A stretch of DNA of 64,000 nt, from the NCBI RefSeq assembly GCF_018100985.1, contig NZ_JAGJEI010000017.1:1-64000 (forward strand), in the 5' to 3' direction. Positions 55,702-64,000 of the stretch are shown piece after piece. This DNA is from Pseudoalteromonas sp. MMG007. Its GTDB lineage: Bacteria > Pseudomonadota > Gammaproteobacteria > Enterobacterales > Alteromonadaceae. The position numbers were made by a program, and so were the translations under genes. A model generated the notes under the pieces. The model was not told the origin of the DNA, did no database searches, and was given only the letters and a program-made list of their open reading frames with translations. The stretch's first letter is position 1; the number at the start of each line of letters is the position of its first letter.

Positions 55702-58044
55702 ATGGCCAATAACAAAAAAATACCCAGTAGTAAAACCACTCCTAAACGTGCATCTAAAGCAACTAGTTCGACACGTAAATCAAAAACAAAAACGACTAAA
55801 AAAAATTCAAGTACAGTTGTTAAACGCTCATTTATGAGAAAAACATGGTCGGTTTTTTGGAAGTTGAGCTTAGCCGTTTTTATTGCTATGGCGATGTACT
55901 TTATTTATTTAGACTCAAAAACAACGCGTATTTTTGAAGGAAATAAGTGGCAGTTACCTGCACAAGTGTACGCACGTTCAATGGAGTTTTACCCTGGACA
56001 GTTTTTATCTAGCGATGAAGTTGTGTTTGAGTTAGAGCGTTTAAACTATTCATCTGTTAATAGACTAAGCCGCACAGGACAGTTTGTTAAAACAGCAAAT
56101 AGTATAAAAATTTATCGCCGTGATTTTGAATTTTACGATGGTCTTGAAGAAGCACATATCATTGAACTGCGTTTTGCAGGGCAAAAAGTAGCAACCATTA
56201 AAGATAAATTTGGCAGACGACTAAACAGTGCTCGCCTAGAGCCTGTGCAAATAGCACGTATAGGGAATGATTCAAAACAAGATAGGGAGTTTGTACCACT
56301 CGATAAATTTCCACCTATGTTGAAAGACACGCTACTTGTGGTAGAAGATCGTGATTTTTATCAACATCATGGTGTGTCAGTATTTTCTATTTTGCGCGCG
56401 CTTTATTCAAATATTAAAGCAGGGCGTACCGTTCAAGGTGGGAGTACCTTAACGCAGCAGCTTGCAAAAAATATTTACCTAACGCGTGAACGCTCTTTGG
56501 TTCGCAAAATAAATGAAGCGTTTATAGCGCTTATTTTAGATTACCGTTATTCAAAAGATCAGATTTTAGAAGCTTACTTAAACGAGGTTTATTTAGGTCA
56601 ATCGTACAACCAAGGTGTACATGGCATGGGCCTGGCATCTGAATTTTATTTTTCAAAACCAGTTGATGAACTTGAATATGATCAAATTGCACTGCTGGTG
56701 GCCATGGTTAAAGGGCCGTCTTATTATAACCCTCGCCGTTATAAAGAGCGAACTATGGAGCGCCGCGATTTAGTTCTGCGCTTAATGGTTGAAAACAAGC
56801 TATTAAGCACTAAAGAGTACCGTGCATCGCTAAAACGTCCAATTGATATTGCGCCGATGAAAGCAAGCTTACAAAAATCTTACCCTGGTTATTTAGAACT
56901 CGTTAACAGAGAACTAAATAAATTATTGCCTGATCAGCAAACACTTGATGCAGGTGTTCGTGTATTTACTTATTTTGACTTGCAAAAGCAAACTGCAATG
57001 GAAGAATCGATTCAAAAAAGTTTGCCGTACTTAGAAAAACGCCCAAATACAAAAGAGCTTGAAGCAGCGATGATTTCAGTAAACGTCGAAAAAGGCGGTG
57101 TGTCGGCTTTAGTCGCTGGGCGCGACGTACGTTACTCCGGCTTTAACCGAGTATTAGATACCAAGCGTAATATAGGTTCACTAGTTAAACCTGCCGTTTA
57201 TTTAACCGCGTTACAGTTGCCGCATTATAATTTAGCCACTTTACTGGATGATTCCCCAGTACAAGTCACCAATGAGCAAGGTAAAATATGGCAACCAGAG
57301 AACTTTGATCATCAATATCGCGGCGCAATGCCGCTATATAAAGCATTTAGTAAAAGCGTTAATATTCCAGCTGTAAATTTAGGCTTAGATGTAGGTGTTG
57401 ATAAGGTAGCTAACACGCTAAGAAAGCTTGGCGCTAAAGGTCAAATTAGGGAATACCCATCATTACTATTAGGTGCTTTAGAAATGTCGAGCTTTGAAGT
57501 AGCTCAGCTTTATACCACCATAGCTGCTGATGGGAAGTACAAAGAGCTTACTGCAATCTCTGCCTTAACGGACTCAGTGGGGAAAGTACTTTATAAACAT
57601 AAAGTAAAAGCAGAGGCTCGTTTTGATACGGCTGCTATGTACATGACTAAGTACGCGATGAAGCGTGTAACTAAAGACGGCACAGCAAAACGTTTAAATT
57701 TACACTTTCCATCAATTCAGTTAGCAGGTAAAACGGGCACGAGCAATGATTTACGCGACAGCTGGTTTGCAGGGTTTGATCAAAACACAGTTACTGTTGC
57801 GTGGCTAGGTCGAGATGATAATAAGAGTACCGGTTTGACGGGCAGCGTGGGCGCATTAGAAGCGTATATTCGTTATTTAAAACCTCTTAACCCGCAAGCA
57901 ATTGCCGATACACGTCCACCCTCAATACGCTGGGCATTTGTGAATGAGCAAACTGCTAAGCAAGCACCACCAGGCTGTGGCAAGGTGATTCAATTACCGC
58001 TCAGAGCCAGTGAGTTTGAACCAAGACCGCAATGTATACGCTAG
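55702..58044 (+). CDS. mrcB: Penicillin-binding protein 1B (bifunctional transglycosylase/transpeptidase)
   Basis: Builds peptidoglycan strands and cross-links them. The 780-residue form starting at 55702 has a lysine-rich cytosolic tail (1-48), a membrane anchor (about 50-70), a UB2H domain (about 85-165), the GT51 domain with catalytic Glu215 ('VVEDRDFYQHHG') and 'GGSTLTQQLAKN', and the transpeptidase domain with Ser493 ('GSLVKP'), 'KSVNIP' and 'KTGTSND'. The frame extends 45 codons upstream through the amtB terminator, so the later ATG is preferred despite a weak ribosome site; a GTG at 55669 is another option. UB2H marks it as PBP1B, activated by LpoB, not seen here. Confidence 0.93.
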   Translation: MANNKKIPSSKTTPKRASKATSSTRKSKTKTTKKNSSTVVKRSFMRKTWSVFWKLSLAVFIAMAMYFIYLDSKTTRIFEGNKWQLPAQVYARSMEFYPGQFLSSDEVVFELERLNYSSVNRLSRTGQFVKTANSIKIYRRDFEFYDGLEEAHIIELRFAGQKVATIKDKFGRRLNSARLEPVQIARIGNDSKQDREFVPLDKFPPMLKDTLLVVEDRDFYQHHGVSVFSILRALYSNIKAGRTVQGGSTLTQQLAKNIYLTRERSLVRKINEAFIALILDYRYSKDQILEAYLNEVYLGQSYNQGVHGMGLASEFYFSKPVDELEYDQIALLVAMVKGPSYYNPRRYKERTMERRDLVLRLMVENKLLSTKEYRASLKRPIDIAPMKASLQKSYPGYLELVNRELNKLLPDQQTLDAGVRVFTYFDLQKQTAMEESIQKSLPYLEKRPNTKELEAAMISVNVEKGGVSALVAGRDVRYSGFNRVLDTKRNIGSLVKPAVYLTALQLPHYNLATLLDDSPVQVTNEQGKIWQPENFDHQYRGAMPLYKAFSKSVNIPAVNLGLDVGVDKVANTLRKLGAKGQIREYPSLLLGALEMSSFEVAQLYTTIAADGKYKELTAISALTDSVGKVLYKHKVKAEARFDTAAMYMTKYAMKRVTKDGTAKRLNLHFPSIQLAGKTGTSNDLRDSWFAGFDQNTVTVAWLGRDDNKSTGLTGSVGALEAYIRYLKPLNPQAIADTRPPSIRWAFVNEQTAKQAPPGCGKVIQLPLRASEFEPRPQCIR

Positions 58045-58067
58045 CTTATAAAGCTATATAAAATATT

Positions 58068-58096
58068 AAAGCCGCTGTTTAGCGGCTTTTTTATGG
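58068..58096. terminator. Bidirectional terminator between mrcB and the second chemoreceptor gene
   Basis: Nine-bp perfect stem AAAGCCGCT/AGCGGCTTT, four-base loop, T6 downstream, A-run upstream; the genes converge. Confidence 0.92.
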
Positions 58097-58110
58097 GCTA
58101 TTATTTATTC

Positions 58111-59952
58111 TTAAGATTTAAAAAACTGCATTGATTTAGTTAAGTCATCAGATAGCTGACTAAGCTGCTGAGCATCTTGCAGTGTAGATTGCGCAGAGAG
58201 AAGAGTTTGGTCTGCTAAGTTACTTACCTCTTGAGAATCGCTTAATGCTTGAGTGGTTGCGTTAGATTGCTCTTTAACACGAAGTGCTATTTCCTCGCCT
58301 TGGTGTTTTATATCGCCCATGCTGTGCTCTGCACTTTGTAAAACATCGTTCGTTTCAGTGGCAGCTTTTACTGATTGTTCCATCTTCTGAACACTTGAAC
58401 GCATTTTTTGTTGTGTATCTTCAGAGGCTTGTTGAAGTGAGCTAATTATTTGGTGAATCTCTTGCGTTTGAGTTTGTGTACGTTGTGCAAGGGTTCTTAC
58501 TTCATCTGCTACTACGGCAAAACCACGCCCATGCTCACCAGCTCGCGCCGCTTCTATTGCTGCGTTTAAGGCTAATAGGTTGGTTTGATCGGCTATTTCG
58601 CTAATGCCTTTACTTACTTTACTAATTTCTTGGCTGTCTTGGGCGAGTCGATCTAGCGCTTGTTGGCTTTCGGTAAATTCAATTTGAAGGTCTTGCATGT
58701 ATTTAGCAAGTTCCATGGTGTTGTCAGAGCCTTGCTTTACATGCTGCGCTGCATCTTGCGCTGTTAACATCGCTTGATTAGCAGACTCTTCTACACTCAC
58801 TGCACTTTGCTCCATATTACTTAGCGCATCATGGATAGCATTTACACGTATTTGCTGTTTTTCAACATCGTTACTCGTTTGGCTGCTTGCCTGTGAAAGC
58901 GATTTAGTGGCGCCACATAGCTCCACAGTACTTGCTTTAACATTCTCCAAAAGTTTTGAAAAGGCATTAAGAAGTGCGTTATATCGCGCTGCAATAATAT
59001 CCATTTCATCATTAGTACTTGAGTTAATAACCGCATTTAAGTCGCCATTTGCTGCTCTTTGCGCAGCTTCGGCAAAGCGATTAATGGTATCGACTACTGC
59101 ATAGTAAAAGCCAATCATTAAGTAAAACGCAAAAAGTAAACTTATAACAGATGCTGCTAATACTAGGTTTCTGATCCATTGCTGTGTTTGAAACTTATTT
59201 TCAATGAGGGTTTCAAGAGTAGGGATACTTTTATCAACAAGTTTACTGATACTGCTGTGCACTTGGGTTGTTAATTGATTGAATTCGGCTTGCGTTAGCA
59301 GTATATCGTCAGGCTCTAGTAGCTTTTTATCTATAGCTGTTTTAAACGCCTCTACTGCACTGTGTAAATTAGTGAGCGAGGGCGTTAGTGTTTTATTTAC
59401 GGATTTATCCGCATTAGTCGCTACATTTAATACTTTATCGAGCTGTAGCTCATATAAAGGCAAAGATTTACTGAAATTAGAAAGCGCGATAAACGTATCT
59501 GGCGTAAAGCGATTACTTGCCAATACCGTATTTGCGCTTTGTGCTGTCGCATTAATTTGCATTATAAGTGCAGGAATGGGCGTTACTAAGGAGCGATTTA
59601 CATAGGCACTTGCAAGTTGGTTATCAAGCGCTAAATTAGATTGAATAGAAACAAGTTCCAGTACTTCATTTGCTTGGTCATTCTTTATATCAAAACCCAG
59701 AGCACGAGCTACTTTAATATTTTTATCAGTATCACCTTGCATCTGGTTTGAGATTATTGTTCTGTAGCCTTTTAAGCCTTGTTGCTGCATTTTTGAAACG
59801 GCAATACTTTCACTTAACAACGACACTAAAAAAAATAGGCTTAAGGCAAGAGGGAGTAATAGTATTCCAAACATCAGGCTTATTTTTGTTTTGTATTTTA
59901 AATTTGCCATAAGCTGAATTGCAGGGGAGGCAAACTGGCGTAATCCTGACAT
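58111..59952 (-). CDS. Methyl-accepting chemotaxis protein (4HB/HBM-like sensor)
   Basis: A 613-residue chemoreceptor: cytosolic start, membrane helix (about 25-47), a helical periplasmic ligand domain (about 50-265, all alpha, resembling four-helix-bundle or HBM sensors, unlike the Cache domain of the first receptor), second helix (about 266-288), HAMP (about 290-345) and the signalling domain with '[20 protein letters not shown]' and '[20 protein letters not shown]'. Ligand unknown. A weak AGAGAG precedes the ATG. Confidence 0.92.
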   Translation of the reverse strand: MSGLRQFASPAIQLMANLKYKTKISLMFGILLLPLALSLFFLVSLLSESIAVSKMQQQGLKGYRTIISNQMQGDTDKNIKVARALGFDIKNDQANEVLELVSIQSNLALDNQLASAYVNRSLVTPIPALIMQINATAQSANTVLASNRFTPDTFIALSNFSKSLPLYELQLDKVLNVATNADKSVNKTLTPSLTNLHSAVEAFKTAIDKKLLEPDDILLTQAEFNQLTTQVHSSISKLVDKSIPTLETLIENKFQTQQWIRNLVLAASVISLLFAFYLMIGFYYAVVDTINRFAEAAQRAANGDLNAVINSSTNDEMDIIAARYNALLNAFSKLLENVKASTVELCGATKSLSQASSQTSNDVEKQQIRVNAIHDALSNMEQSAVSVEESANQAMLTAQDAAQHVKQGSDNTMELAKYMQDLQIEFTESQQALDRLAQDSQEISKVSKGISEIADQTNLLALNAAIEAARAGEHGRGFAVVADEVRTLAQRTQTQTQEIHQIISSLQQASEDTQQKMRSSVQKMEQSVKAATETNDVLQSAEHSMGDIKHQGEEIALRVKEQSNATTQALSDSQEVSNLADQTLLSAQSTLQDAQQLSQLSDDLTKSMQFFKS

Positions 59953-60040
59953 AAGACTCTCTTATTTTTTTGTAAAGGGGATAAAAATATATAGACCTTG
60001 TTATGTCTAATTATTATTCATTTATATTACTTTACAAATA

Positions 60041-60064
60041 AAAAAAGCCCTTTCGGGCTTTTTT
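60041..60064 (-). terminator. hemL terminator
   Basis: Short GC stem AAGCCC/GGGCTT with a TTTC loop and A6/T6 flanks, 55 bp past the hemL stop; it can act in both directions. Confidence 0.88.
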
Positions 60065-60118
60065 CTATCTTTAATCTTAATATTATAGGTAAAACAAGTG
60101 GTTAATATTTATATAACT

Positions 60119-61399
60119 CTAAAGTTTCGCAAATGAGCGTTCAGCTGCTTCAATGGTTGCTTGTACTTCTTGTTCTGTATGTGCTGCACAGACAAAGCCT
60201 GCTTCAAATGCCGAAGGTGCTAGGTATACGCCTTCTTCAAGCATTAGGTGAAAAAAGCGCTTAAAGCGTTCTAAATCACATTCTGTCGCTTGTTGGTAAG
60301 TTGTCACTTTTTCAGCATCGGTGAAGAAAAAGCCATACATGCCGCCCGCATAGTTAGTTGTTAAAGGAATACCCGCTTTTTTAGCGCCTGCCTCAAAACC
60401 TTCACATATTGCTTTAGAAATGGCCTCAAGCTTATCGTGTAAACCAGGCTCACTTAATAGTTCAAGTGATTTCAAACCAGCAGCCATTGCAATAGGGTTA
60501 CCAGAAAGAGTGCCAGCTTGGTAAACAGGGCCAACAGGCGCAATATAATCCATTATTTCGGTTTTACCGCCAAATGCGCCAACTGGCATGCCCCCGCCAA
60601 TAACTTTACCTAAACATGTTAAATCAGGTTTTATGTTGTAGTATGCTTGTGCACCACCTAATGCAACACGAAAGCCTGTCATCACTTCGTCAAAAATAAG
60701 CACTGACTTGTATTCATCGCATACTGCGCGCAGACCTTCTAAAAAACCTTCAGTAGGTGGGATACAGTTCATGTTACCCGCTACTGGCTCAACAATAATA
60801 CAGGCAATTTCGTCCGCGTATTTTTCAAAAATAGCTTTTACTTCATCAAGGTTATTAAACGATACTGTTAGCGTGTGCTTAGCAAAATCTTCAGGAATAC
60901 CTGGTGAATTTGGTACGCCCATTGTTAATGCACCTGAGCCTGCTTTTACTAGTAACGAGTCAGCATGGCCGTGGTAACAACCTTCAAATTTTAAGATTTT
61001 GTCACGATTAGTAAAACCACGGGCTAAACGAATTGCGCTCATGGTAGCTTCGGTTCCAGAGCTCACCATGCGTACTTTTTCGATTGATGGGACAAGCTCT
61101 TTTACTTTTTCAGCCATTAAAATTTCAGCTTCGGTAGGGGCGCCGTAGCTTAAGCCGTTTTCTACCGCTTCGTGAACAGCTTGTTTAATAGCTGGGTGGT
61201 TATGGCCCATGATCATTGGGCCCCACGAACCTACATAATCGATATAACGGTTACCATCGGCATCAAAGGTAAAGGCACCCTCAGCTTTAGTAATAAATAG
61301 TGGCGTGCCACCTACGCCGTTAAATGCACGTACAGGTGAATTTACGCCACCAGGAATTGAAGTTTGTGCACGATTAAATAAATCTTGGCTAATTGTCAT
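60119..61399 (-). CDS. hemL: Glutamate-1-semialdehyde 2,1-aminomutase
   Basis: Converts glutamate-1-semialdehyde to 5-aminolevulinate in the C5 heme pathway, using PLP. The 426-residue product has '[20 protein letters not shown]', '[14 protein letters not shown]', the PLP-lysine region '[18 protein letters not shown]' and '[16 protein letters not shown]'. Length equals the E. coli protein (426). It lies 35 bp downstream of pyrB on the same strand with AGGATG as ribosome site, so pyrB-hemL are probably co-transcribed. Confidence 0.97.
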   Translation of the reverse strand: MTISQDLFNRAQTSIPGGVNSPVRAFNGVGGTPLFITKAEGAFTFDADGNRYIDYVGSWGPMIMGHNHPAIKQAVHEAVENGLSYGAPTEAEILMAEKVKELVPSIEKVRMVSSGTEATMSAIRLARGFTNRDKILKFEGCYHGHADSLLVKAGSGALTMGVPNSPGIPEDFAKHTLTVSFNNLDEVKAIFEKYADEIACIIVEPVAGNMNCIPPTEGFLEGLRAVCDEYKSVLIFDEVMTGFRVALGGAQAYYNIKPDLTCLGKVIGGGMPVGAFGGKTEIMDYIAPVGPVYQAGTLSGNPIAMAAGLKSLELLSEPGLHDKLEAISKAICEGFEAGAKKAGIPLTTNYAGGMYGFFFTDAEKVTTYQQATECDLERFKRFFHLMLEEGVYLAPSAFEAGFVCAAHTEQEVQATIEAAERSFAKL

Positions 61400-61434
61400 G
61401 AAACATCCTATAAATTGTCGCTTGGTAAAAGTGT

Positions 61435-62451
61435 TTAGCTGTCGCGTTTGCGGCTAAACCAAGGTACGTCTACTTCATATTGCTCGACTTTATTTTCTAC
61501 GCCGAGCGTTAAAGCAAACAGTGCCATACGAATTAATACGCCGTTTTGTACTTGGCGGAATATTGCTAAATTGTCGTTAGTATTTAAGTCGTTATCAAGC
61601 TCGTTAGCTTCTAAACGGCTATCACGAGGCAGCGGGTGCATCAGTACTGAGTTTGGCTTACAGTGTGCATTATAAATAGATTGGCTTATTCTAAAACCAC
61701 CACGGTATTTATTTGCTTCTTCTTGTGAAGGAAAACGCTCTTCTTGAATACGTGTTTGATAAACAATATCGGCAGCTAAATTGCCTTCCATTTTGTTTAC
61801 TAGCTGTATTTTATGGCCTGCGTTTTCTACTGAGTCTAAAATGTAATCGGGCATTTGCAGGCCATCAGGTGCCACCATAGAAAATTTCACGTTTTTGTAA
61901 TGGCACAATAATTTAGATAAAGAGTGCACAGTGCGGCCATATTTTAAATCGCCTACAAGGGCTATATGCATACCATCAATATTTTGATCAAAGCGATTTA
62001 GCTCACGCTCAATAGTTAGTAAGTCGAGCAAGGCTTGAGTAGGGTGCTCGTTTGGCCCGTCACCACCGTTAATAACTGGTACGGTACAACCGTCAGCAAA
62101 TTCGCTTACAGAACCTGCATCAGGATGGCGCATAGCGACGGCATCAGCGTAAGCAGAAATAACGCGTGCCGTGTCGTAAAGAGACTCACCTTTTGCAAGG
62201 GCTGAGCTTTGCATGCCTGTTGTTTCGCGTACACCACCACCAAGTAAATTAAAGGCGGTACCAAAACTTACGCGCGTACGCGTGCTTGGCTCAAAAAACA
62301 AATTCGCTAAAATAGCGCCTTCAAGCACTGTTGTTTGCTTTTGCTTTTTAGCATAAGGCTCCATTTTTTTTGCTACTGCAAAAATACGTTCAATGCAGTC
62401 TCTGTCGAGTTGATTTACCGACAGTATATGCTCACCTTGGAAACTTAACAT
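61435..62451 (-). CDS. pyrB: Aspartate carbamoyltransferase catalytic subunit
   Basis: Catalyses carbamoyl phosphate plus aspartate to N-carbamoyl-aspartate in pyrimidine synthesis. The 338-residue product carries the carbamoyl-phosphate loop '[13 protein letters not shown]', '[13 protein letters not shown]', '[10 protein letters not shown]' and '[17 protein letters not shown]'. It is longer than E. coli PyrB (311) and no pyrI regulatory gene follows. The ATG at 62451 follows TAGGA; an in-frame TTG at 62469 is rejected. The upstream leader contains a strong hairpin. Confidence 0.95.
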   Translation of the reverse strand: MLSFQGEHILSVNQLDRDCIERIFAVAKKMEPYAKKQKQTTVLEGAILANLFFEPSTRTRVSFGTAFNLLGGGVRETTGMQSSALAKGESLYDTARVISAYADAVAMRHPDAGSVSEFADGCTVPVINGGDGPNEHPTQALLDLLTIERELNRFDQNIDGMHIALVGDLKYGRTVHSLSKLLCHYKNVKFSMVAPDGLQMPDYILDSVENAGHKIQLVNKMEGNLAADIVYQTRIQEERFPSQEEANKYRGGFRISQSIYNAHCKPNSVLMHPLPRDSRLEANELDNDLNTNDNLAIFRQVQNGVLIRMALFALTLGVENKVEQYEVDVPWFSRKRDS

Positions 62452-62510
62452 GGGGTTATTCCTAATCAATCAAAAGGGCGCGATAATCCAAAAAAGTGGG
62501 GCACGCAATC

Positions 62511-62559
62511 GCGCGTGTTATAACAAGTTGTGTAAATTGCAGCGCAGTTTAACACGCGC
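62511..62559. promoter_or_regulatory. Inverted repeat between hemJ and pyrB
   Basis: Perfect 10-bp arms GCGCGTGTTA (62511-62520) and TAACACGCGC (62550-62559) enclose 29 bases. No proper T-run follows the arms directly, though CACTTTTTT occurs about 24 bases further in the minus direction. It could be a leader structure of pyrB or a weak terminator of hemJ. Confidence 0.5.
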
Positions 62560-62567
62560 TACAAAGC

Positions 62568-63002
62568 TTATAAATTAGGTTTTATTACCGCAAGCGCAAC
62601 AATAATTAGTAGCGCAATAACCGGAAGCTCGTTAAAAATACGATAAAACCGATCTGTTTTAGTATTTCGATCGTGTTTAAAGTCGCTTAGTAATTTAAAG
62701 CAGTAGCCATGGTATATATATAATATGATCACGAGCACTAGTTTATAATGCAGCCACATACTGTATCTGAACCACTCACGGCCATACTCTACAATGGTGA
62801 GCACACCAAAAACGGCTGTTAAAATGGCAAATGGTGTTACAAAAAAGAGTAACCGCCGCTCCATTACTTTAAGCATAGAGTTACAGGCTTTTTCTTCGCT
62901 CATTGCGTGGTATACAAAAAGCCGAGGTAAGTAAAAAATACCGGCAAACCAAGCAATCATAAAAAAAATGTGTAGTGTTTTATAAATTAATAAAGCGCTC
63001 AT
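62568..63002 (-). CDS. hemJ: Protoporphyrinogen IX oxidase HemJ
   Basis: A 144-residue inner-membrane protein with four hydrophobic helices, of the UPF0093/HemJ family, which oxidises protoporphyrinogen IX to protoporphyrin IX, the penultimate heme step. It shows the family N-terminus 'YKTLHIFFMIAWFAGIFYLP' with the conserved His, 'YSMWLHYKLVLVIILYIYHG' and the C-terminal 'RIFNELPVIALLIIVALAVI'. AAGGG precedes the ATG. It lies 15 bp after the ClC gene and upstream of pyrB-hemL, placing two heme genes in one stretch. Confidence 0.92.
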   Translation of the reverse strand: MSALLIYKTLHIFFMIAWFAGIFYLPRLFVYHAMSEEKACNSMLKVMERRLLFFVTPFAILTAVFGVLTIVEYGREWFRYSMWLHYKLVLVIILYIYHGYCFKLLSDFKHDRNTKTDRFYRIFNELPVIALLIIVALAVIKPNL

Positions 63003-63017
63003 ATTAACCCTTATTAT

Positions 63018-64000
63018 TTAAAGCAGGCTGTTACGAATGGTTAAAATATGGTGAATTTGATCCCAGCGTAACAAGCCCATTATTTGTTGGTTATCTAATA
63101 GGTTGAATACATACAAAGCGCCACTGCGCTTGTCTTTTAGCATATCAAAAGCATCAGCTAAGGTTGCTTGGCTACTTATACCTTGCAAGCTAATGTAGTT
63201 TATATTTATGGTCTCGCCCGACATTAATGTTAAGTCGTACTCTGCAAGACGGTAGCCGTTTTCTTCATCGAACACTATTAGCGGTGTTTGGCTATCCATG
63301 GCATCTAGGGTGTTCTTTATCTGTTCTTTATCGTCTGAGTACAGCAATTTAAAGTCTTCATCCATGTCATCCATTATGCCCACTTTTTGTAGCGCTTCAG
63401 TGGCAGGGGATACATGATACGGCAATTCCTGAAAATCTAACTGTTGTAAAAATATAGAGCGGTTACCAAAAAATTGCAGTGCGGTTACATAAGCTGTAGT
63501 AATAACTAACATTGCGGGAACTATTATTTCTGGCGAAGAGGTAAGTTCCATCACTGTTGTTAATGCTGCAAGAGGTGCATGCAGTGTCGCGGCTAGTAAT
63601 CCCGCCATTCCTAAAACACCATACGTACCCGCAATGTCGGTTCCAGGGCTTATATACTGGGCTAAAAATGCCATTAATGTACCAATAATTACCCCAAGCC
63701 CAATTACAGGGCCAATTAATCCGCCAGGAATACCCAAGCCAATAGCAAATAATGTGGCCAATAACTTAGCTATTAAAATAGTTGTTAGTAGTTTTACATT
63801 ATCGGGAGATTCAACTGCAATGGTAATTGCACTCATTCCAGAGCCCATTGCGTGAGGTACTGCGTACGCTATTAAGCTTGCAATACAACCTGCAATTAAT
63901 AAACGAGGGAACATACTTAAAGGTTTAAATGTTTTAATAATTAACATTAAATTTTGATTAAAGCTAAATGCAATAGCACCTAGTGCCATACCGCATAAAA
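63018..64000 (-). CDS. ClC-family chloride channel/antiporter with CBS-like C-terminus (5' end outside window)
   Basis: The frame is open past the right edge, so only the C-terminal part is seen; the ATG at 63989 is internal. Visible are several ClC helices, with the signature 'IGLGIPGGLIGPVIGLGVII' (the GxxxPGG-type helix N) and 'GLLAATLHAPLAALTTVMEL', then a cytosolic region (about the last 140 residues) with CBS-like strands ('TPLIVFDEENGYRLAEYDLT', 'GALYVFNLLDNQQIMGLLRW'). It moves chloride, or exchanges chloride for protons. The residues defining the selectivity filter near the N-terminus lie outside the window. Confidence 0.9.
   Translation of the reverse strand, partial: LCGMALGAIAFSFNQNLMLIIKTFKPLSMFPRLLIAGCIASLIAYAVPHAMGSGMSAITIAVESPDNVKLLTTILIAKLLATLFAIGLGIPGGLIGPVIGLGVIIGTLMAFLAQYISPGTDIAGTYGVLGMAGLLAATLHAPLAALTTVMELTSSPEIIVPAMLVITTAYVTALQFFGNRSIFLQQLDFQELPYHVSPATEALQKVGIMDDMDEDFKLLYSDDKEQIKNTLDAMDSQTPLIVFDEENGYRLAEYDLTLMSGETININYISLQGISSQATLADAFDMLKDKRSGALYVFNLLDNQQIMGLLRWDQIHHILTIRNSLL

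Overview
The window looks like a chromosomal segment of a marine gammaproteobacterium of the Alteromonadales, most likely Pseudoalteromonas. This rests on the AT-rich base composition, the gene families and their order, E. coli-like LexA, Fur and sigma-54 signals, and PelA-G, DcaP-type porin and TonB-receptor genes typical of that group. It is a protein similarity judgement made by eye; no database search was run. I saw no rRNA, tRNA, CRISPR array, prophage or intact transposase gene.

Layout. 1-6.2 kb: the 3' end of a giant gene for a surface protein made of about twenty Ig-like repeats, which are themselves arranged in a nine-domain higher-order repeat of about 2.48 kb. 6.2-10.5 kb: a genome-maintenance cluster, mutS divergent from pncC-recA, with a LexA-controlled recA promoter and no recX. 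11-20.7 kb: a Fur-type TonB siderophore receptor, a DcaP-like porin divergent from acs, a LuxR-type response regulator, an AbgT transporter and purU. 20.8-26.9 kb: an unrecognised 628-residue membrane protein, topoisomerase IB, and an L,D-transpeptidase/M15 peptidase pair. 27-38.6 kb: a complete pelABCDEFG exopolysaccharide operon on the minus strand, including the c-di-GMP receptor PelD. 39-44.7 kb: a chemoreceptor, a MarR regulator with a palindromic operator candidate before a kinase-like gene, mgtE, and an SH3 membrane protein. 44.8-45.2 kb: a MITE-like element; a relic of its end recurs near 52.3 kb. 45.3-53.8 kb: a CYTH/CHAD protein, a START-domain protein whose signal peptide seems broken by a one-base frameshift, a PhnD-like periplasmic binding protein overlapping a hybrid histidine kinase gene, an S10 carboxypeptidase and a REC-REC-GGDEF diguanylate cyclase. 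53.8-64 kb: glnK-amtB behind a sigma-54 promoter with NtrC-like sites, mrcB (PBP1b), a second chemoreceptor, hemL, pyrB, hemJ and the 3' part of a ClC channel gene.

How the parts fit. Biofilm and surface life is the strongest theme: the giant adhesin-like protein, Pel polysaccharide with its c-di-GMP receptor, a diguanylate cyclase lacking the usual inhibitory site, and two chemoreceptors. The PhnD-like protein plus histidine kinase, with no ABC transporter genes beside it, looks like a dedicated sensor; a link to the downstream diguanylate cyclase is my inference. The rest is core metabolism (acetate activation, one-carbon, nitrogen uptake, pyrimidine and heme synthesis, cell-wall building) with recognisable regulation. 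The observations I consider most worth checking are the higher-order adhesin repeat, the START-gene frameshift, the MITE and its relic, and the terminator hairpin that also reads as an NtrC enhancer.
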